Positions 19,616-29,737 of a stretch of 52,576 nt of DNA are shown one piece after another. This DNA comes from Nitrososphaera sp. (GTDB lineage Archaea; Thermoproteota; Nitrososphaeria; Nitrososphaerales; Nitrososphaeraceae), in assembly GCA_025924355.1 (NCBI GenBank), contig JAICEE010000002.1, positions 1-52,576 of the forward strand. The letters run 5' to 3'. A program made the translations under genes and the position numbers. Below the pieces are notes generated by a model. That model was not told where the DNA came from. It saw nothing but the letters and a program-made list of their open reading frames with translations, and made no database searches. Numbering within the stretch: position 1 is the stretch's first letter; each line of letters begins with the position of its first letter.

Positions 19616-21433
19616 CTATTCCCTTGCTTCGTCGATATAGAATATCGCCTCATTTCTCTTGACAGCAGCGCCTGATGCAAGATTTAATGCGGCCCTGCAA
19701 AGTTTGACATTGTCTGGTTCTAAACCTTCGCTGTTCCCTGCAAGCACTAAATACAGCCTTATACTCGAGCCAAGTACGTCACTCAGTTCTTGGTTTATAG
19801 TTGCAGTGTATGGTCGAAGCGCTCCGCGGAAAACATCTGCCCTTGCCCTCACCAAACCAGAGATCTTTTTACCAACAGGTGCATCAGGGCCTACTATGAT
19901 AATAGCACCTTTAGAGTCTTTGAATTTAGTAGGGTCCTGAACTGAGCCCTCTGGGGCTATAGCATTCACACCTTCTTTGGTTATCAGTCCAGGAATGTAG
20001 ATGAAGTTATCAACCAATGCATCCCATTGTTTTCTTGAAAGTGAACTCAGAGGTACGTTATAGTCATAATCCCCTGTAAAGTGGATGATTGAATCAATCC
20101 TACTGGACCTTTTCTTCGCAGCATTAAATATTCGATGAACACTTTCTTCATCTAGCATGTCGATCGTGTGGTTGTGATATTCAACAAATTGGGTCATGTC
20201 TTGATGGTTGTGTGCAAGTACGATTACATCCTTGGCTCCAGCTCCGCGCACGAGGTTTGCAAGTTCCTTTACTCTTTCGGTGTCCCTCTTTGCTGACGAG
20301 CTGGTCGTAATAACTATAACTTTTTCTCTGACATCAGGCTGCGCTAAGCCATCAACTGCCGTGCCGACTACGGGTTTGACAGGATAGAATACGCGGTCAT
20401 TTGGAATGACTCTCCCATTTATTAACCTACTAATATTGTCATCGCATAAATTCATGACCATGTCTGCTACCTCTTCCTGCTTCAAGAATTCCCCGTCTAC
20501 TATCATCTTGCTCGTATTGCTTTGGATCTTTTCGGCAATCTCTTGCATCTTCGCAAGAGCGCCTGCGACAGTCTCTGATAATTTGTTGATATTCTCCTCC
20601 TCTGGAGCCTGACCACGAGAGATAGAGATCTCCCTCGCAACTTGTGAGACCCCTTCTGATACTACATCGGCAGGCTCACCTAGTAGCGGAAGCGCTCCAG
20701 CAGTAACCTTCTCAATCTCAACAGAGCTTAGCCCAGGATAGCCTCCAATCCGTAGAAACTCTGCTGCAGCCTTTGGGTATACTGTCTTGTAAATCCTATC
20801 GGAGTGGACAGGCCCTGGGTTTGTTGCAATAGATCGTATATCGCGTTCTGCAAGCTCCCAAGCCAGTGCTTCCGCAAGACGGTTCTTGGCGCCCTGCGCA
20901 GCGGTATAGGGTGTTCTAAACCTATATGGCCTCTGCTCATAGCGATTTTCCTCTGTGAAAAACGTTGCAATTGTGATTATCTTTGAACCTCTTTTCATAG
21001 CACTTAGACCGCTGATAGATGTCCAGTATGTGCCGGTAAGATGTATGGCAACGGCCTCACGGAACTCCTTTACGCTTGCATTGGTAAATGTCTTGACAGG
21101 TCCTGACACACCAGCATTATTTACTATTATATCGACTCCACCGAACTTCTTCCGAATATTTTCAAACATAGAATTAATCCCGGCCTCATCGGCAACATCT
21201 ACACCTGGAAAAACGCCCAACTTGCCGGAAGAACCCGAAGAAGCAACTATTTCCTCTAAGATGCCTGCAGTATGGTCCAGTGGCTCTTTCCTCCTGCCCA
21301 TGATGATAATATTGGCGCCGTTCTCGGCGAACTTTCTAGCTATTGCCTGTCCGATACCTGTTCCACTGCCGGTGATAACTACTGTTTTATCAGTAAATTT
21401 TAAACTAGACTTGGAAGATACTTGCTTTTCCAC
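19616..21433 (-). CDS. Tandem SDR-like oxidoreductase, 605 aa, resembling the malonyl-CoA reductase N-terminal half
   Basis: Rossmann motif VVITGSGTGIGQAIA, VNNAGVSG, NPGPVHSDRI; second SDR-like unit VIVITTSSSAKRDTERV... without GxxxGxG. Confidence 0.85.
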   Translation of the reverse strand: MEKQVSSKSSLKFTDKTVVITGSGTGIGQAIARKFAENGANIIIMGRRKEPLDHTAGILEEIVASSGSSGKLGVFPGVDVADEAGINSMFENIRKKFGGVDIIVNNAGVSGPVKTFTNASVKEFREAVAIHLTGTYWTSISGLSAMKRGSKIITIATFFTEENRYEQRPYRFRTPYTAAQGAKNRLAEALAWELAERDIRSIATNPGPVHSDRIYKTVYPKAAAEFLRIGGYPGLSSVEIEKVTAGALPLLGEPADVVSEGVSQVAREISISRGQAPEEENINKLSETVAGALAKMQEIAEKIQSNTSKMIVDGEFLKQEEVADMVMNLCDDNISRLINGRVIPNDRVFYPVKPVVGTAVDGLAQPDVREKVIVITTSSSAKRDTERVKELANLVRGAGAKDVIVLAHNHQDMTQFVEYHNHTIDMLDEESVHRIFNAAKKRSSRIDSIIHFTGDYDYNVPLSSLSRKQWDALVDNFIYIPGLITKEGVNAIAPEGSVQDPTKFKDSKGAIIIVGPDAPVGKKISGLVRARADVFRGALRPYTATINQELSDVLGSSIRLYLVLAGNSEGLEPDNVKLCRAALNLASGAAVKRNEAIFYIDEARE

Positions 21434-21519
21434 AAAATTGCCACTGAGCTATTATTATTAAAGTTAACTTGCTCCATGCGGTAAGTTATGAACACGTTTA
21501 CAGAAAACAGGAACGGTAT

Positions 21520-21915
21520 CTAACCCCTTTTTTGAACCATATTCTTAATGTGTATGGCTATCCTGTCTGCAATTTCGAACATGGCCGCATCGAATACAAG
21601 GTTCTCCTCATGGACCCATTTGCCGTAGATCCTGATATTGTCCTCTTGTGGGTCAACCGTTATTTCGCCTACCTTCATTATGACTTCCTTGAGCATGCCT
21701 GTGAGAGTAGCGTCCGCTTGTAACACCTGTGCGAAATTGTCCTCGCCTGTCCACTTGACATCGATCATGCGCCTACTATCGAAATATCCTTTTGTTATCG
21801 GTTTACATCTTGCTAGAAATTTATCGTTATCATTGCTTTTTATCTCCAGTATAAAGTGGACGTGATAATACTGGAGAGGACCATATGGCAACGGAGTTGG
21901 GTCTATATTTGGCAT
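21520..21915 (-). CDS. Hypothetical protein (MPNIDPTPLPYG...)
   Basis: ORF; ATG at 21915 probable start; co-directional with purKE. Confidence 0.6.
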   Translation of the reverse strand: MPNIDPTPLPYGPLQYYHVHFILEIKSNDNDKFLARCKPITKGYFDSRRMIDVKWTGEDNFAQVLQADATLTGMLKEVIMKVGEITVDPQEDNIRIYGKWVHEENLVFDAAMFEIADRIAIHIKNMVQKRG

Positions 21916-21919
21916 GCTC

Positions 21920-22240
21920 TTAATTCCTCTGCAGTAACTGGACAAAGTCAATGTTTTTACCTTTGATCTTCACCAAGCCCTTGTTCGTGACGAATTTAGG
22001 TGACATTGAAAAGTTCTGGCTGTAATACTGTTTACGTTCAAAAGGGTGCGAGCCAAGCGGAAGTGATTCACCGTCAATCTGGCTTAGCTTCATTTCTTCT
22101 GCCATCTTGTCATGTACAGAGACTTTCTTTATTATGACGGGATCGATATCTCCATTGTCATGGTCTTCTTCGTTTGATTTAGCTCGAGCAAAATGAATAG
22201 TTTTGTGCTCCACAAAGAGCATACAATTCTGCAGCCACAA
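21920..22240 (-). CDS. Hypothetical protein
   Basis: ORF adjacent (4-nt gap) to the next gene. Confidence 0.55.
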   Translation of the reverse strand: MWLQNCMLFVEHKTIHFARAKSNEEDHDNGDIDPVIIKKVSVHDKMAEEMKLSQIDGESLPLGSHPFERKQYYSQNFSMSPKFVTNKGLVKIKGKNIDFVQLLQRN

Positions 22241-22251
22241 ATAAATTTATT

Positions 22252-22770
22252 CTATGCCTTTCCCATATAGCGTGCGACACCTGATTTCTCAAGCTTTCTT
22301 GTTTTTTTGAGTACATTGCTCTCTAGCTCGTGCTTGTATTTTTGTACACTTATTGCAATGCCTGGATATTTTATTCCTAGGATTTGGCAAGCAAGTATGC
22401 CAGCATTCCTAGCTCCATTTATCGCCATAGTGGCGACAGGCACGCCGGGAGGCATCTGAGCAATCGAAAGAAGCGAGTCAAGGCCATCAAGGCTCTTTGT
22501 CTTGATGGGAACACCAATTACTGGCACAATAGTTAGTGAAGCCACCATGCCTGGAAGATGAGCTGCTCCTCCTGCACCTGCGATTATTATCTCCATGCCT
22601 CTTTTCCTGGCAGTTGTGGCGTAGCGAACCATCCTCATTGTTGTCCTGTGTGCAGACACGATTGTGATTTCGTTAGCCACTCCAAATGAATCCAAGAATT
22701 GCTTAGCTTCATTCATTACGGGAAGATCGGAATCACTTCCCATTATGATACCAACTAGAGGACCATTCAT
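22252..22770 (-). CDS. purE: N5-carboxyaminoimidazole ribonucleotide mutase
   Basis: [33 protein letters not shown]. Confidence 0.95.
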   Translation of the reverse strand: MNGPLVGIIMGSDSDLPVMNEAKQFLDSFGVANEITIVSAHRTTMRMVRYATTARKRGMEIIIAGAGGAAHLPGMVASLTIVPVIGVPIKTKSLDGLDSLLSIAQMPPGVPVATMAINGARNAGILACQILGIKYPGIAISVQKYKHELESNVLKKTRKLEKSGVARYMGKA

Positions 22771-23957
22771 TCCGGTACTTCCTTGGTCATTTTGGCAGTT
22801 AGTTCAAATCTGGTTCTAGCATTAGCAGCTCGCCTAAGCGCCTCCTCTACTGTCTTGCCCGTCGCAGTAATATGACCGAGCTTGCGTCCCGGCTTAGATG
22901 TTTTCTTGCCATATACATAGAGTTTAACGCCTGGAACACTCAAGAGCCGTCTGAGGCCCTTGATCGCATAAGACCCACTCGACTGTTCATTTCCAAGTAT
23001 GTTAACCATGACCGCTGGACAAAGTAATTCAGGCTTGCTCAATGGCAGATCAAGAACAGCCCTCAGGTGCTGCTCAAATTGCGAGACGGAGCAGGCTTCA
23101 TTAGTATAGTGCCCAGAATTATGCGGCCTTGGAGCGATTTCATTTATCAAGACATCACCCTTTTTTGTAACAAACATCTCTATTCCAAATATTCCTGCCC
23201 CTTTTAATACCTCCATGGTCATCTCCGCCATCCTTTTTGCCTTTAACTCGACCTCTTGATTGATTCCTGCCGGCACTATCGAAGTGTCTAAAATGCCTTT
23301 TTTGTGTATGTTCTCTGCGACGGGGAACGACGCTACCTCTCCGCTAGGGTTACGGGCAACCATTATCGATATCTCCTTTGTAAAAGGGACAAACTTTTCC
23401 ACCATAATCTCAATTCCAGAAAAATAGTTGAAGGCCTCAGGCACTTGTTCACGCGAGCTTATTAGAAAATTGCCACGGCCATCGTATGAGTTCTCACATG
23501 CCTTAAGCATGACGGGAAAGCCAAAGTTATCACTCAATTGGTATAGGTGATCCTCTGATCTAACGCGCTCAAAATCTGCGACATCAATTTTATGTAGCCT
23601 CAGGAAAGACTTTTGTCTAAATTTATTCTGGACAATATGAAGTGTTTCTGGTGCCGGCCGGACTGGATAGTGTCTTACTTCGAGAGTCTTTAAAGCCGCA
23701 GAATTTGCAAGCTCTATCTCATAGGTTAGAACATCGCTTTTTTCTGCTAGTCGCATTATTGCGTCTTCATCTTTGAAATCAGCCACTATCTGCTCGTCTG
23801 CAATGCTTGAAGCCGGGCATCCTTCTGTGGGATCAAGAACAATGACCTTAAGTGACATTCTCCTCGCTTCATGGGCAATCATCTTTCCAAGCTGACCTCC
23901 CCCTATTATGCCAACACGTATTGGTCTTTCTATGGCAAGAAGGTCGCTGTTCACCAT
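22767..23957 (-). CDS. purK: N5-carboxyaminoimidazole ribonucleotide synthase
   Basis: [19 protein letters not shown]-grasp [14 protein letters not shown]; overlaps purE. Confidence 0.95.
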   Translation of the reverse strand: MVNSDLLAIERPIRVGIIGGGQLGKMIAHEARRMSLKVIVLDPTEGCPASSIADEQIVADFKDEDAIMRLAEKSDVLTYEIELANSAALKTLEVRHYPVRPAPETLHIVQNKFRQKSFLRLHKIDVADFERVRSEDHLYQLSDNFGFPVMLKACENSYDGRGNFLISSREQVPEAFNYFSGIEIMVEKFVPFTKEISIMVARNPSGEVASFPVAENIHKKGILDTSIVPAGINQEVELKAKRMAEMTMEVLKGAGIFGIEMFVTKKGDVLINEIAPRPHNSGHYTNEACSVSQFEQHLRAVLDLPLSKPELLCPAVMVNILGNEQSSGSYAIKGLRRLLSVPGVKLYVYGKKTSKPGRKLGHITATGKTVEEALRRAANARTRFELTAKMTKEVPE

Positions 23958-24051
23958 GTCTGGCTGGATAAGATGATTGTCAGCACCGTTAAATGTCTTT
24001 CAATCACTTCAGATAGATTTTTTATTGCATCCAAATCTAGCCAATCTAAGC

Positions 24052-24885
24052 ATGAGGTTGATGCGTAGCGGAAAGGTCAAGGACATATACGAGCTTGACA
24101 GTGGGAATATTCTGTTCCACTTCTCAGATCGCATCTCTGCTTTTGATGTCAAGATGGCGACGCCGATTCCAAAAAAGGGCGAGGTCCTATGCAAATTTGC
24201 AGAATTCTGGTTTGATACACTTGAAACTCCCCACCATATGCTGAAAGTTGTGGCTAAGGATAAAATGGAGGTCAAAAAATTACAAATGATACCTCTTGAA
24301 TGTGTGGTAAGAGGATACTTTTACGGTAGCTTTACCGAACGGCATAAAGAACGATTGGGAAAAGAGCTTACTTCAGATTTCAAGCCAGTTTTGGGTTCGA
24401 AATTGCCTGAGCCAATATTCGATCCTACCACAAAATCTGAAGAGCATGATAGACCTATTAATCGCAGCACAGTAATTTCTTTGGGCATTTTGTCTGACAA
24501 CGATTATGATTTCCTTGAAAGGACATCAATATCTCTTTACAAGAAAATGAGCGCGGTCGTTGATAGGGCAGGATTTATCATAGCAGACGTCAAGTTCGAA
24601 TTTGGCCTTGATGAAAAGGGCAATATAGTCCTTGGAGACTCGCTTGGACCCGATGAATACCGACTATGGCTCAAAGCTGCCTACCAACCAGGCAAAATTC
24701 AGGAAAGCTACGACAAACAGTTGTTGCGGGACTGGCTTATCAAGATTGGATTTAAGGACAAAATAGAGAGGCTTGCCAAGGAAGGCAAAAAACCGGAATC
24801 CCCTCAAATCAGCTCGTCAGTGGTTAATGAGTTGAGCAGGCGCTACATCTTTGCCTATGAGCAAATAAGCGGCCGCAGGCTATAA
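24052..24885 (+). CDS. purC: SAICAR synthase (track start 23977; 24052 preferred)
   Basis: GKVKDIYEL, FSDRISAFD, IPLECVVRGYFYGS, LGDSLGPDEYR. Confidence 0.93.
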   Translation: MRLMRSGKVKDIYELDSGNILFHFSDRISAFDVKMATPIPKKGEVLCKFAEFWFDTLETPHHMLKVVAKDKMEVKKLQMIPLECVVRGYFYGSFTERHKERLGKELTSDFKPVLGSKLPEPIFDPTTKSEEHDRPINRSTVISLGILSDNDYDFLERTSISLYKKMSAVVDRAGFIIADVKFEFGLDEKGNIVLGDSLGPDEYRLWLKAAYQPGKIQESYDKQLLRDWLIKIGFKDKIERLAKEGKKPESPQISSSVVNELSRRYIFAYEQISGRRL

Positions 24886-25099
24886 CTCCATTTTAGGTCT
24901 GGCCATAACTATTTTTTGCTAGAATGTAATGTCGAAAGCATGCATATCCATCTAAAGTTGGATGGTTAGCTTCATATTTTAATTCAGATGGTTTGATATT
25001 TCTTAGATTGTTATCATATTCTTGATAACATTATTCCTTCAATCATAATTTGTGTATCAAATATACATTGATCAGATATTAAGTATAATAAACTTATAA

Positions 25100-25118
25100 C
25101 TGTTAAAATATTTAACAG
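25100..25118. promoter_or_regulatory. Inverted repeat CTGTTAAA-ATA-TTTAACAG, candidate operator
   Basis: Perfect 8-bp arms about 66 nt upstream of an ArsR-like regulator gene. Confidence 0.5.
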
Positions 25119-25184
25119 CCAAGGCAAAACGAACTGATAATACTCTTTTTACGTAATTGTATACGCTCTTTTCTTGTCGTCACC

Positions 25185-25745
25185 ATGGTTGGAACGCTTT
25201 TTGAGAACGAGGTCAGGCTGAAAGGAGTGACTACACTGGGATATCAATCAGCTCATGCGCTAAATGACCCTGTTAGGATAAAGATCCTAGAGATCTTGAG
25301 GCATAAGCAAATGACTACAGAAGAGATAAACAAGATACTTCGACGCGCTGGACATAAGAAGGCTACAACCACTATCAGGCACCATCTTGACATTCTCAAG
25401 AATGCTGGCCTGATCGAAGTCACCAAGATGGTGGAAGCGAGGGGTGCTGTCAGAAAATATTACATGCCAACTCTGTGTGCGTTCAGCTATAGTGTCCCAA
25501 ACCTTGAAAACCAATCTAAGCTCATCTGGGAGACCAGTTCAAGGTTGCTGAAGGTTCTAAAGAGCATATTTGAAGACGAAAAATTCGCTACGGAGATTAA
25601 TGGAAAGTACACCTGCAACCTTTGCAAAGACGACCACTACAAAGAGTACGTTGCATTTGAGATACTAAACACTGCTTTGGCTAGGACACTGCAAAGTGAA
25701 GATTATGCAATAATGATCGGAGGAAAAAAGCAAACCAAAAAGTGA
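25185..25745 (+). CDS. ArsR-like winged-helix regulator with Cys/His segment
   Basis: LNDPVRIKILEILRHKQMTTEEINKIL...TTIRHHLDILKNAGLIEVTK; C-terminal YTCNLCKDDHY. Confidence 0.85.
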   Translation: MVGTLFENEVRLKGVTTLGYQSAHALNDPVRIKILEILRHKQMTTEEINKILRRAGHKKATTTIRHHLDILKNAGLIEVTKMVEARGAVRKYYMPTLCAFSYSVPNLENQSKLIWETSSRLLKVLKSIFEDEKFATEINGKYTCNLCKDDHYKEYVAFEILNTALARTLQSEDYAIMIGGKKQTKK

Positions 25746-25747
25746 GA

Positions 25748-26182
25748 TCATTCAAGTGTGATTCTGAATATCCCCTTTGTCTCTTGGTCTTGCAGCATCT
25801 TTACTAATTTCCTTGGCATGTCTGAAGACGCCTTGTCACATAGAACCGACATAGTTCGCGGGCATACAAAATTTGTCTTGCGTATTACTATGTCATGGGC
25901 ATTTAACATGCTAAGCCGTCCGTCACCCATGCCTGATATAAGGAATGATTCATCTCCGACCATTATCTCCATTCTGACCACTGACGAGTTTGATTTTAGC
26001 CTGTGCTTGAATGATTCGTCCAAATCAGCGCAGGCCTTGTCGGCTTTTACCCCTATTATGCAGTCGCCTCTAGGTGTCAAGTGCTCATCTTTCGTTATTT
26101 CAATAGTCTTGGCATGAAGCGATCGAATATTTGGGTGGCCGAAAAACGTCACCTCATCCTGAACCATCACTGTTCCTGCCAC
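25748..26182 (-). CDS. DUF371 family protein
   Basis: FFGHPNIRSLHAKTIEITKDEHLTPRGDCIIGV matches recalled DUF371 pattern. Confidence 0.85.
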   Translation of the reverse strand: MAGTVMVQDEVTFFGHPNIRSLHAKTIEITKDEHLTPRGDCIIGVKADKACADLDESFKHRLKSNSSVVRMEIMVGDESFLISGMGDGRLSMLNAHDIVIRKTNFVCPRTMSVLCDKASSDMPRKLVKMLQDQETKGIFRITLE

Positions 26183-26276
26183 GATACTTAATTAAAATCA
26201 TGCAAGATTGCATTTGCTTTAGAGCGTTCCCTCATAGGTAGGCTTAAATGGAACGTTACAAAAAAATTAGATCGAA

Positions 26277-27014
26277 TTGTTACCAGCAGCAGCGGGTTAT
26301 GACCGAGCCATCACAGTATTTTCTCCAGACGGAAGGCTTTACCAGGTAGAATATGCAATTGAAACCGTCAGACGGGGAACACTTGCGATAGGCGTTAAAA
26401 GTACGGATGGAGTAATCCTTGCAGTTGAGGAAAAAACAAGAAAGCTCCAGATATCAAATGTTACCCAAAAGATCTTTCAAGTAGACGATCATATAGGCGT
26501 CGCTGCGGCGGGATACATCCCCGATGCACGTACTCAGGTCGACCATGCAAGGTTCTTTGCACAGAGCAACAGGCTGATATACGATGAGCCCGTAGATGTT
26601 GAAGGTGTTGCTAAGAACCTCGCAGACATGGCTCAGCAATTTACACAGTATGCAGGTGTCAGGCCATTTGGCGTTGCTTTGATACTTGCAGGCGTTGACA
26701 AGAATGGTTCTGCCCTTTATCTGACAGACCCAAGTGGCACATATATCGGCTATGATGCCGTCGCGATCGGCGCAGGGAGCGATCAAGTGACTGAATTCCT
26801 GGAAAAAAGCTACAAGCCGGACATTGGTCTTGACGAAGGTGCGGCCCTTGCTATTGAGTCAATATATCTGGTTAGTGAGGAAAAGACAAGCACCAGGCAC
26901 CTGAAGATGGCCATAATCGACACCAAGGCAAAGACAATGCGAAAGGCAGAAGAGGATGAAATTCAAAAATACGCAGCAACGGCTAAAGACAGGGCCTCAA
27001 AGCGCGGGGCATGA
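26277..27014 (+). CDS. psmA: Proteasome alpha subunit (TTG start)
   Basis: GYDRAITVFSPDGRLYQVEYAIETVRRGTLAIGV. Confidence 0.96.
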   Translation: MLPAAAGYDRAITVFSPDGRLYQVEYAIETVRRGTLAIGVKSTDGVILAVEEKTRKLQISNVTQKIFQVDDHIGVAAAGYIPDARTQVDHARFFAQSNRLIYDEPVDVEGVAKNLADMAQQFTQYAGVRPFGVALILAGVDKNGSALYLTDPSGTYIGYDAVAIGAGSDQVTEFLEKSYKPDIGLDEGAALAIESIYLVSEEKTSTRHLKMAIIDTKAKTMRKAEEDEIQKYAATAKDRASKRGA

Positions 27015-27054
27015 TAAAACCAATTTATATAGATCCCGGTAAACTGGATTAACA

Positions 27055-27717
27055 ATGGTAGCGACAATAGGCACAAAAGCTCCAAACCTGGAAGTTTCGA
27101 GCTGGGTACAGGGAAAACCAACAAACATTGACAAGGAGAGAGGCAATGTTGTGCTAGTTGAAGTATTCCAGGTCAATTGCCCTGGCTGCTTCCTTTACAG
27201 CATGCCTGAAGTAATTGATATTTATAGAAGATATAGAGATAAAGGCCTCACGGTTCTGGGTCTTGCAACCGCCTTTGAGGATTTTGATAAGAACACTCTT
27301 GAGAATCTTCAAAAGTTAGTCAGTACGGGCGAAGTCGTAGGAGAGACATATCGTTCATTCAGTAACATTGGCCAGGTAAGAGACGGCAACAAATTACCTT
27401 ACACAATACCTTTTCCTGTTGCTATGGACATGTTAGTCAAGCAATCCGGCCCGCTGACCCACAGTAAGGTCATGGACTTTATCGAAGCCAACGTCCCTAG
27501 CTTTCGGTCATATGCTGAAAAAGATAGACAGGTATTGATTGAGCGCGTCAAACAATACCTAAAATCAAAGGAGTATTCAGCTAAGACTTTTGACGAATAT
27601 GCTTTACGCGGCACCCCATCCGTCATAATTATCGACAGAAAAGGAGTTTTAAGGGGAACTTACTTTGGATCAAATGGCTTTTTGAAAGGTACAGTTGAAG
27701 AGCTGATAGGGGAGTAA
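27055..27717 (+). CDS. Thioredoxin-fold / TlpA-like redoxin
   Basis: VLVEVFQVNCPGCFLYSMPE with CxxC; GTPSVIIIDRKGVLRGTYFGS. Confidence 0.8.
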   Translation: MVATIGTKAPNLEVSSWVQGKPTNIDKERGNVVLVEVFQVNCPGCFLYSMPEVIDIYRRYRDKGLTVLGLATAFEDFDKNTLENLQKLVSTGEVVGETYRSFSNIGQVRDGNKLPYTIPFPVAMDMLVKQSGPLTHSKVMDFIEANVPSFRSYAEKDRQVLIERVKQYLKSKEYSAKTFDEYALRGTPSVIIIDRKGVLRGTYFGSNGFLKGTVEELIGE

Positions 27718-28577
27718 TGCCTAATCTTTGGATCACAATACCAGACTCCTCACTTTCTGATGAGCAGACAAAGCGCGACAAAAGCGTAAAAATAGCACAA
27801 TTTGCTCGTGCCTGCTCAATTTTTAGAGTCAAGAGGGTATACATCTATCATGATGCTCTATCTCAATTCGAAAAAGACGACCCTGAATTGCTCAGGATAA
27901 TACTCCGCTATCTTGACACACCCCAGTACCTCCGAAAAATGCTCTTTCCCATGATGCATCAGCTCCAATACGCAGGCATACTTCACCCGCTAAAGGCACC
28001 TCACCATAGGGTATCTGAAGACATCAACAAGGTGAAAGCAGGTGATGTCCGCACAGGTGTTATCGTCAAAGTTAAGGGTCAACTATTTGTTGAAGTTGGT
28101 CTAGGATGTCTTGTGCCCTTTGTAGGTGAGGGTCTTGAAGGTAAGAAAGTGAATGTCAGGTTCACCTCGTCGTATCCAAACCTCAAGGCTATCCAAGCAA
28201 CAGAGCAAGACATTCTTGATTATTGGGGTTATGAAGTAAAAGAGATTCCTTCAATTTCAAAGCTTCTTGCAAGCGTTGAAAAAACCGCTATAATCCTTAC
28301 GTCGAGAAAGGGTCGCTACTTCAAAAACATCGAGGCCAGACTTGCTGAACACACCAGAAATGTTCATAACATTCTAGTTGCGTTTGGAGCACCCAAGCAC
28401 GGCCTTCATGAGATCCTTGCCAAGGAACGTGCCAACATCAGCCCCTATGAATATGTTGTAAACATGTTCCCAAATCAAGGCACTGAAACTGTAAGACTGG
28501 AAGAAGCAGTGCTTGGAACTCTAGCCATATTGAATAGCACTTTACAATTAACCGAACATTCAGCTCGGCCTAAATAA
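27717..28577 (+). CDS. Putative SPOUT RNA methyltransferase (DUF171/C9orf114-like)
   Basis: N-terminal SPOUT half, central OB-like insertion, upstream of rpl3 as in other archaea. Confidence 0.8.
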   Translation: MPNLWITIPDSSLSDEQTKRDKSVKIAQFARACSIFRVKRVYIYHDALSQFEKDDPELLRIILRYLDTPQYLRKMLFPMMHQLQYAGILHPLKAPHHRVSEDINKVKAGDVRTGVIVKVKGQLFVEVGLGCLVPFVGEGLEGKKVNVRFTSSYPNLKAIQATEQDILDYWGYEVKEIPSISKLLASVEKTAIILTSRKGRYFKNIEARLAEHTRNVHNILVAFGAPKHGLHEILAKERANISPYEYVVNMFPNQGTETVRLEEAVLGTLAILNSTLQLTEHSARPK

Positions 28578-28801
28578 GATCATCAAAGAGATACTATGAC
28601 AGGCCAACGCATCGTGAAGCTAGAATCAATAACCTCCGGAAGCCTGCTCATCCGATTCCTGAAGAATCTATTCTTCTGTTATAAGCTTGTTATAGAATGC
28701 AATTGAACCCTACATGACCAAAGACGTACGTCATGTGCTGGCACACATGAACCAATATTGTAAATCAAGATGTAATAGTCAAATTATATATGCTCGAGCT
28801 C

Positions 28802-29164
28802 TTAGCGTTTAGGAGTAAGGCCAATATAACTTCCGCAAGGATCGCCAAGATATTGTGTCACTAGACCCTCGAAGAAATCTTGAACGCACGCAGCATATAC
28901 GAGTGAACTGGGCTTTCTGTAAATAACCTAAGAAAAGCAGATTGGTTATTTGATGGAAATGGAGTCTATGCGAAATACACCAATTCAATTTTTACATTTT
29001 TGATGGAACGCTACAAGCTCTAGTCACCAAGGCTTTACTGTTATTTCGTTTCCTGGGTGGGGATATCTATCTGGTACAGCCCAGCCATCATCCTCATTGT
29101 TTGCTCTTGTTTGGCCACGGGCAAGAAATTCGGACCAAGCAAAGCAACTATTTAGTAAGAGATT
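28802..29164 (-). pseudogene. Possible decayed coding sequence (fragmentary open frames)
   Basis: Two start-less coding-like stretches: NLLLNSCFAWSEFLARGQTRANNEDDGWAVPDRYPHPGNEITVKPW* (29164-29024) and VIYRKPSSLVYAACVQDFFEGLVTQYLGDPCGSYIGLTPKR* (ending 28802). Confidence 0.25.
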
Positions 29165-29235
29165 CTAGAATAACCATCGATCGGAGATGTATATCTTCTC
29201 ATCCCATAGAAACATAGAAACATATCCAACAAAGC

Positions 29236-29257
29236 AAAACGGATATGTATCCGTTTT
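29236..29257. repeat. Perfect inverted repeat AAAACGGATA-TG-TATCCGTTTT
   Basis: Read directly, upstream of the C2H2 gene. Confidence 0.8.
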
Positions 29258-29340
29258 CATCATAAAAAGTGCATCTTCTATCAAGAACCGCTAGTGTAAC
29301 TTATAAATTTAATAGTGCTCCTAAATGAGCTACTAGTAAT

Positions 29341-29535
29341 ATGTCTGCTTCCAGCATTGGTCCGACTACTGACAGCGGCGACAACGCTAATCCCCGGGCT
29401 AGGATAGCCCAGCCATTTGTATGCCATGCATGTGGCAAATTCTTCAAGTCTGAGAATGAGCTCAATTTGCACAAGAGTTTAGACCATAAGCCCCAAAAAT
29501 TTCTTTATAGTTTACGTGGACTACTTGTTGCCTGA
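29341..29535 (+). CDS. Single C2H2 zinc-finger small protein
   Basis: FVCHACGKFFKSENELNLHKSLDH (CxxC-x12-HxxxxH); TATA-like cttataaattt about 40 nt upstream. Confidence 0.75.
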   Translation: MSASSIGPTTDSGDNANPRARIAQPFVCHACGKFFKSENELNLHKSLDHKPQKFLYSLRGLLVA

Positions 29536-29566
29536 AATAGCAGCAGTTTGTGTGGGTGTGTGTGTC

Positions 29567-29582
29567 GATGAGCATGCTCATC
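29567..29582. repeat. Perfect 16-bp palindrome GATGAGCATGCTCATC after a GT-rich tract
   Basis: Read directly; downstream of the C2H2 gene and upstream of rpl3. Confidence 0.8.
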
Positions 29583-29737
29583 TATTACAATGTCCCGCTA
29601 TACCGCCATGTGACAATCTGACAATACGCATTATGAATATTTACTGTCGAATTTGGATGTTTTTCAGGTGATTGCTATTACTATCTAGTTGGGGTCAAAT
29701 GACTTATTAAAGGGAGAGCCAGTGTGGTGCAGTATCT

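Noticed and set aside
21469-21723. 84-aa + strand ORF
   Set aside because: Antisense to the 21520-21915 gene; likely spurious.
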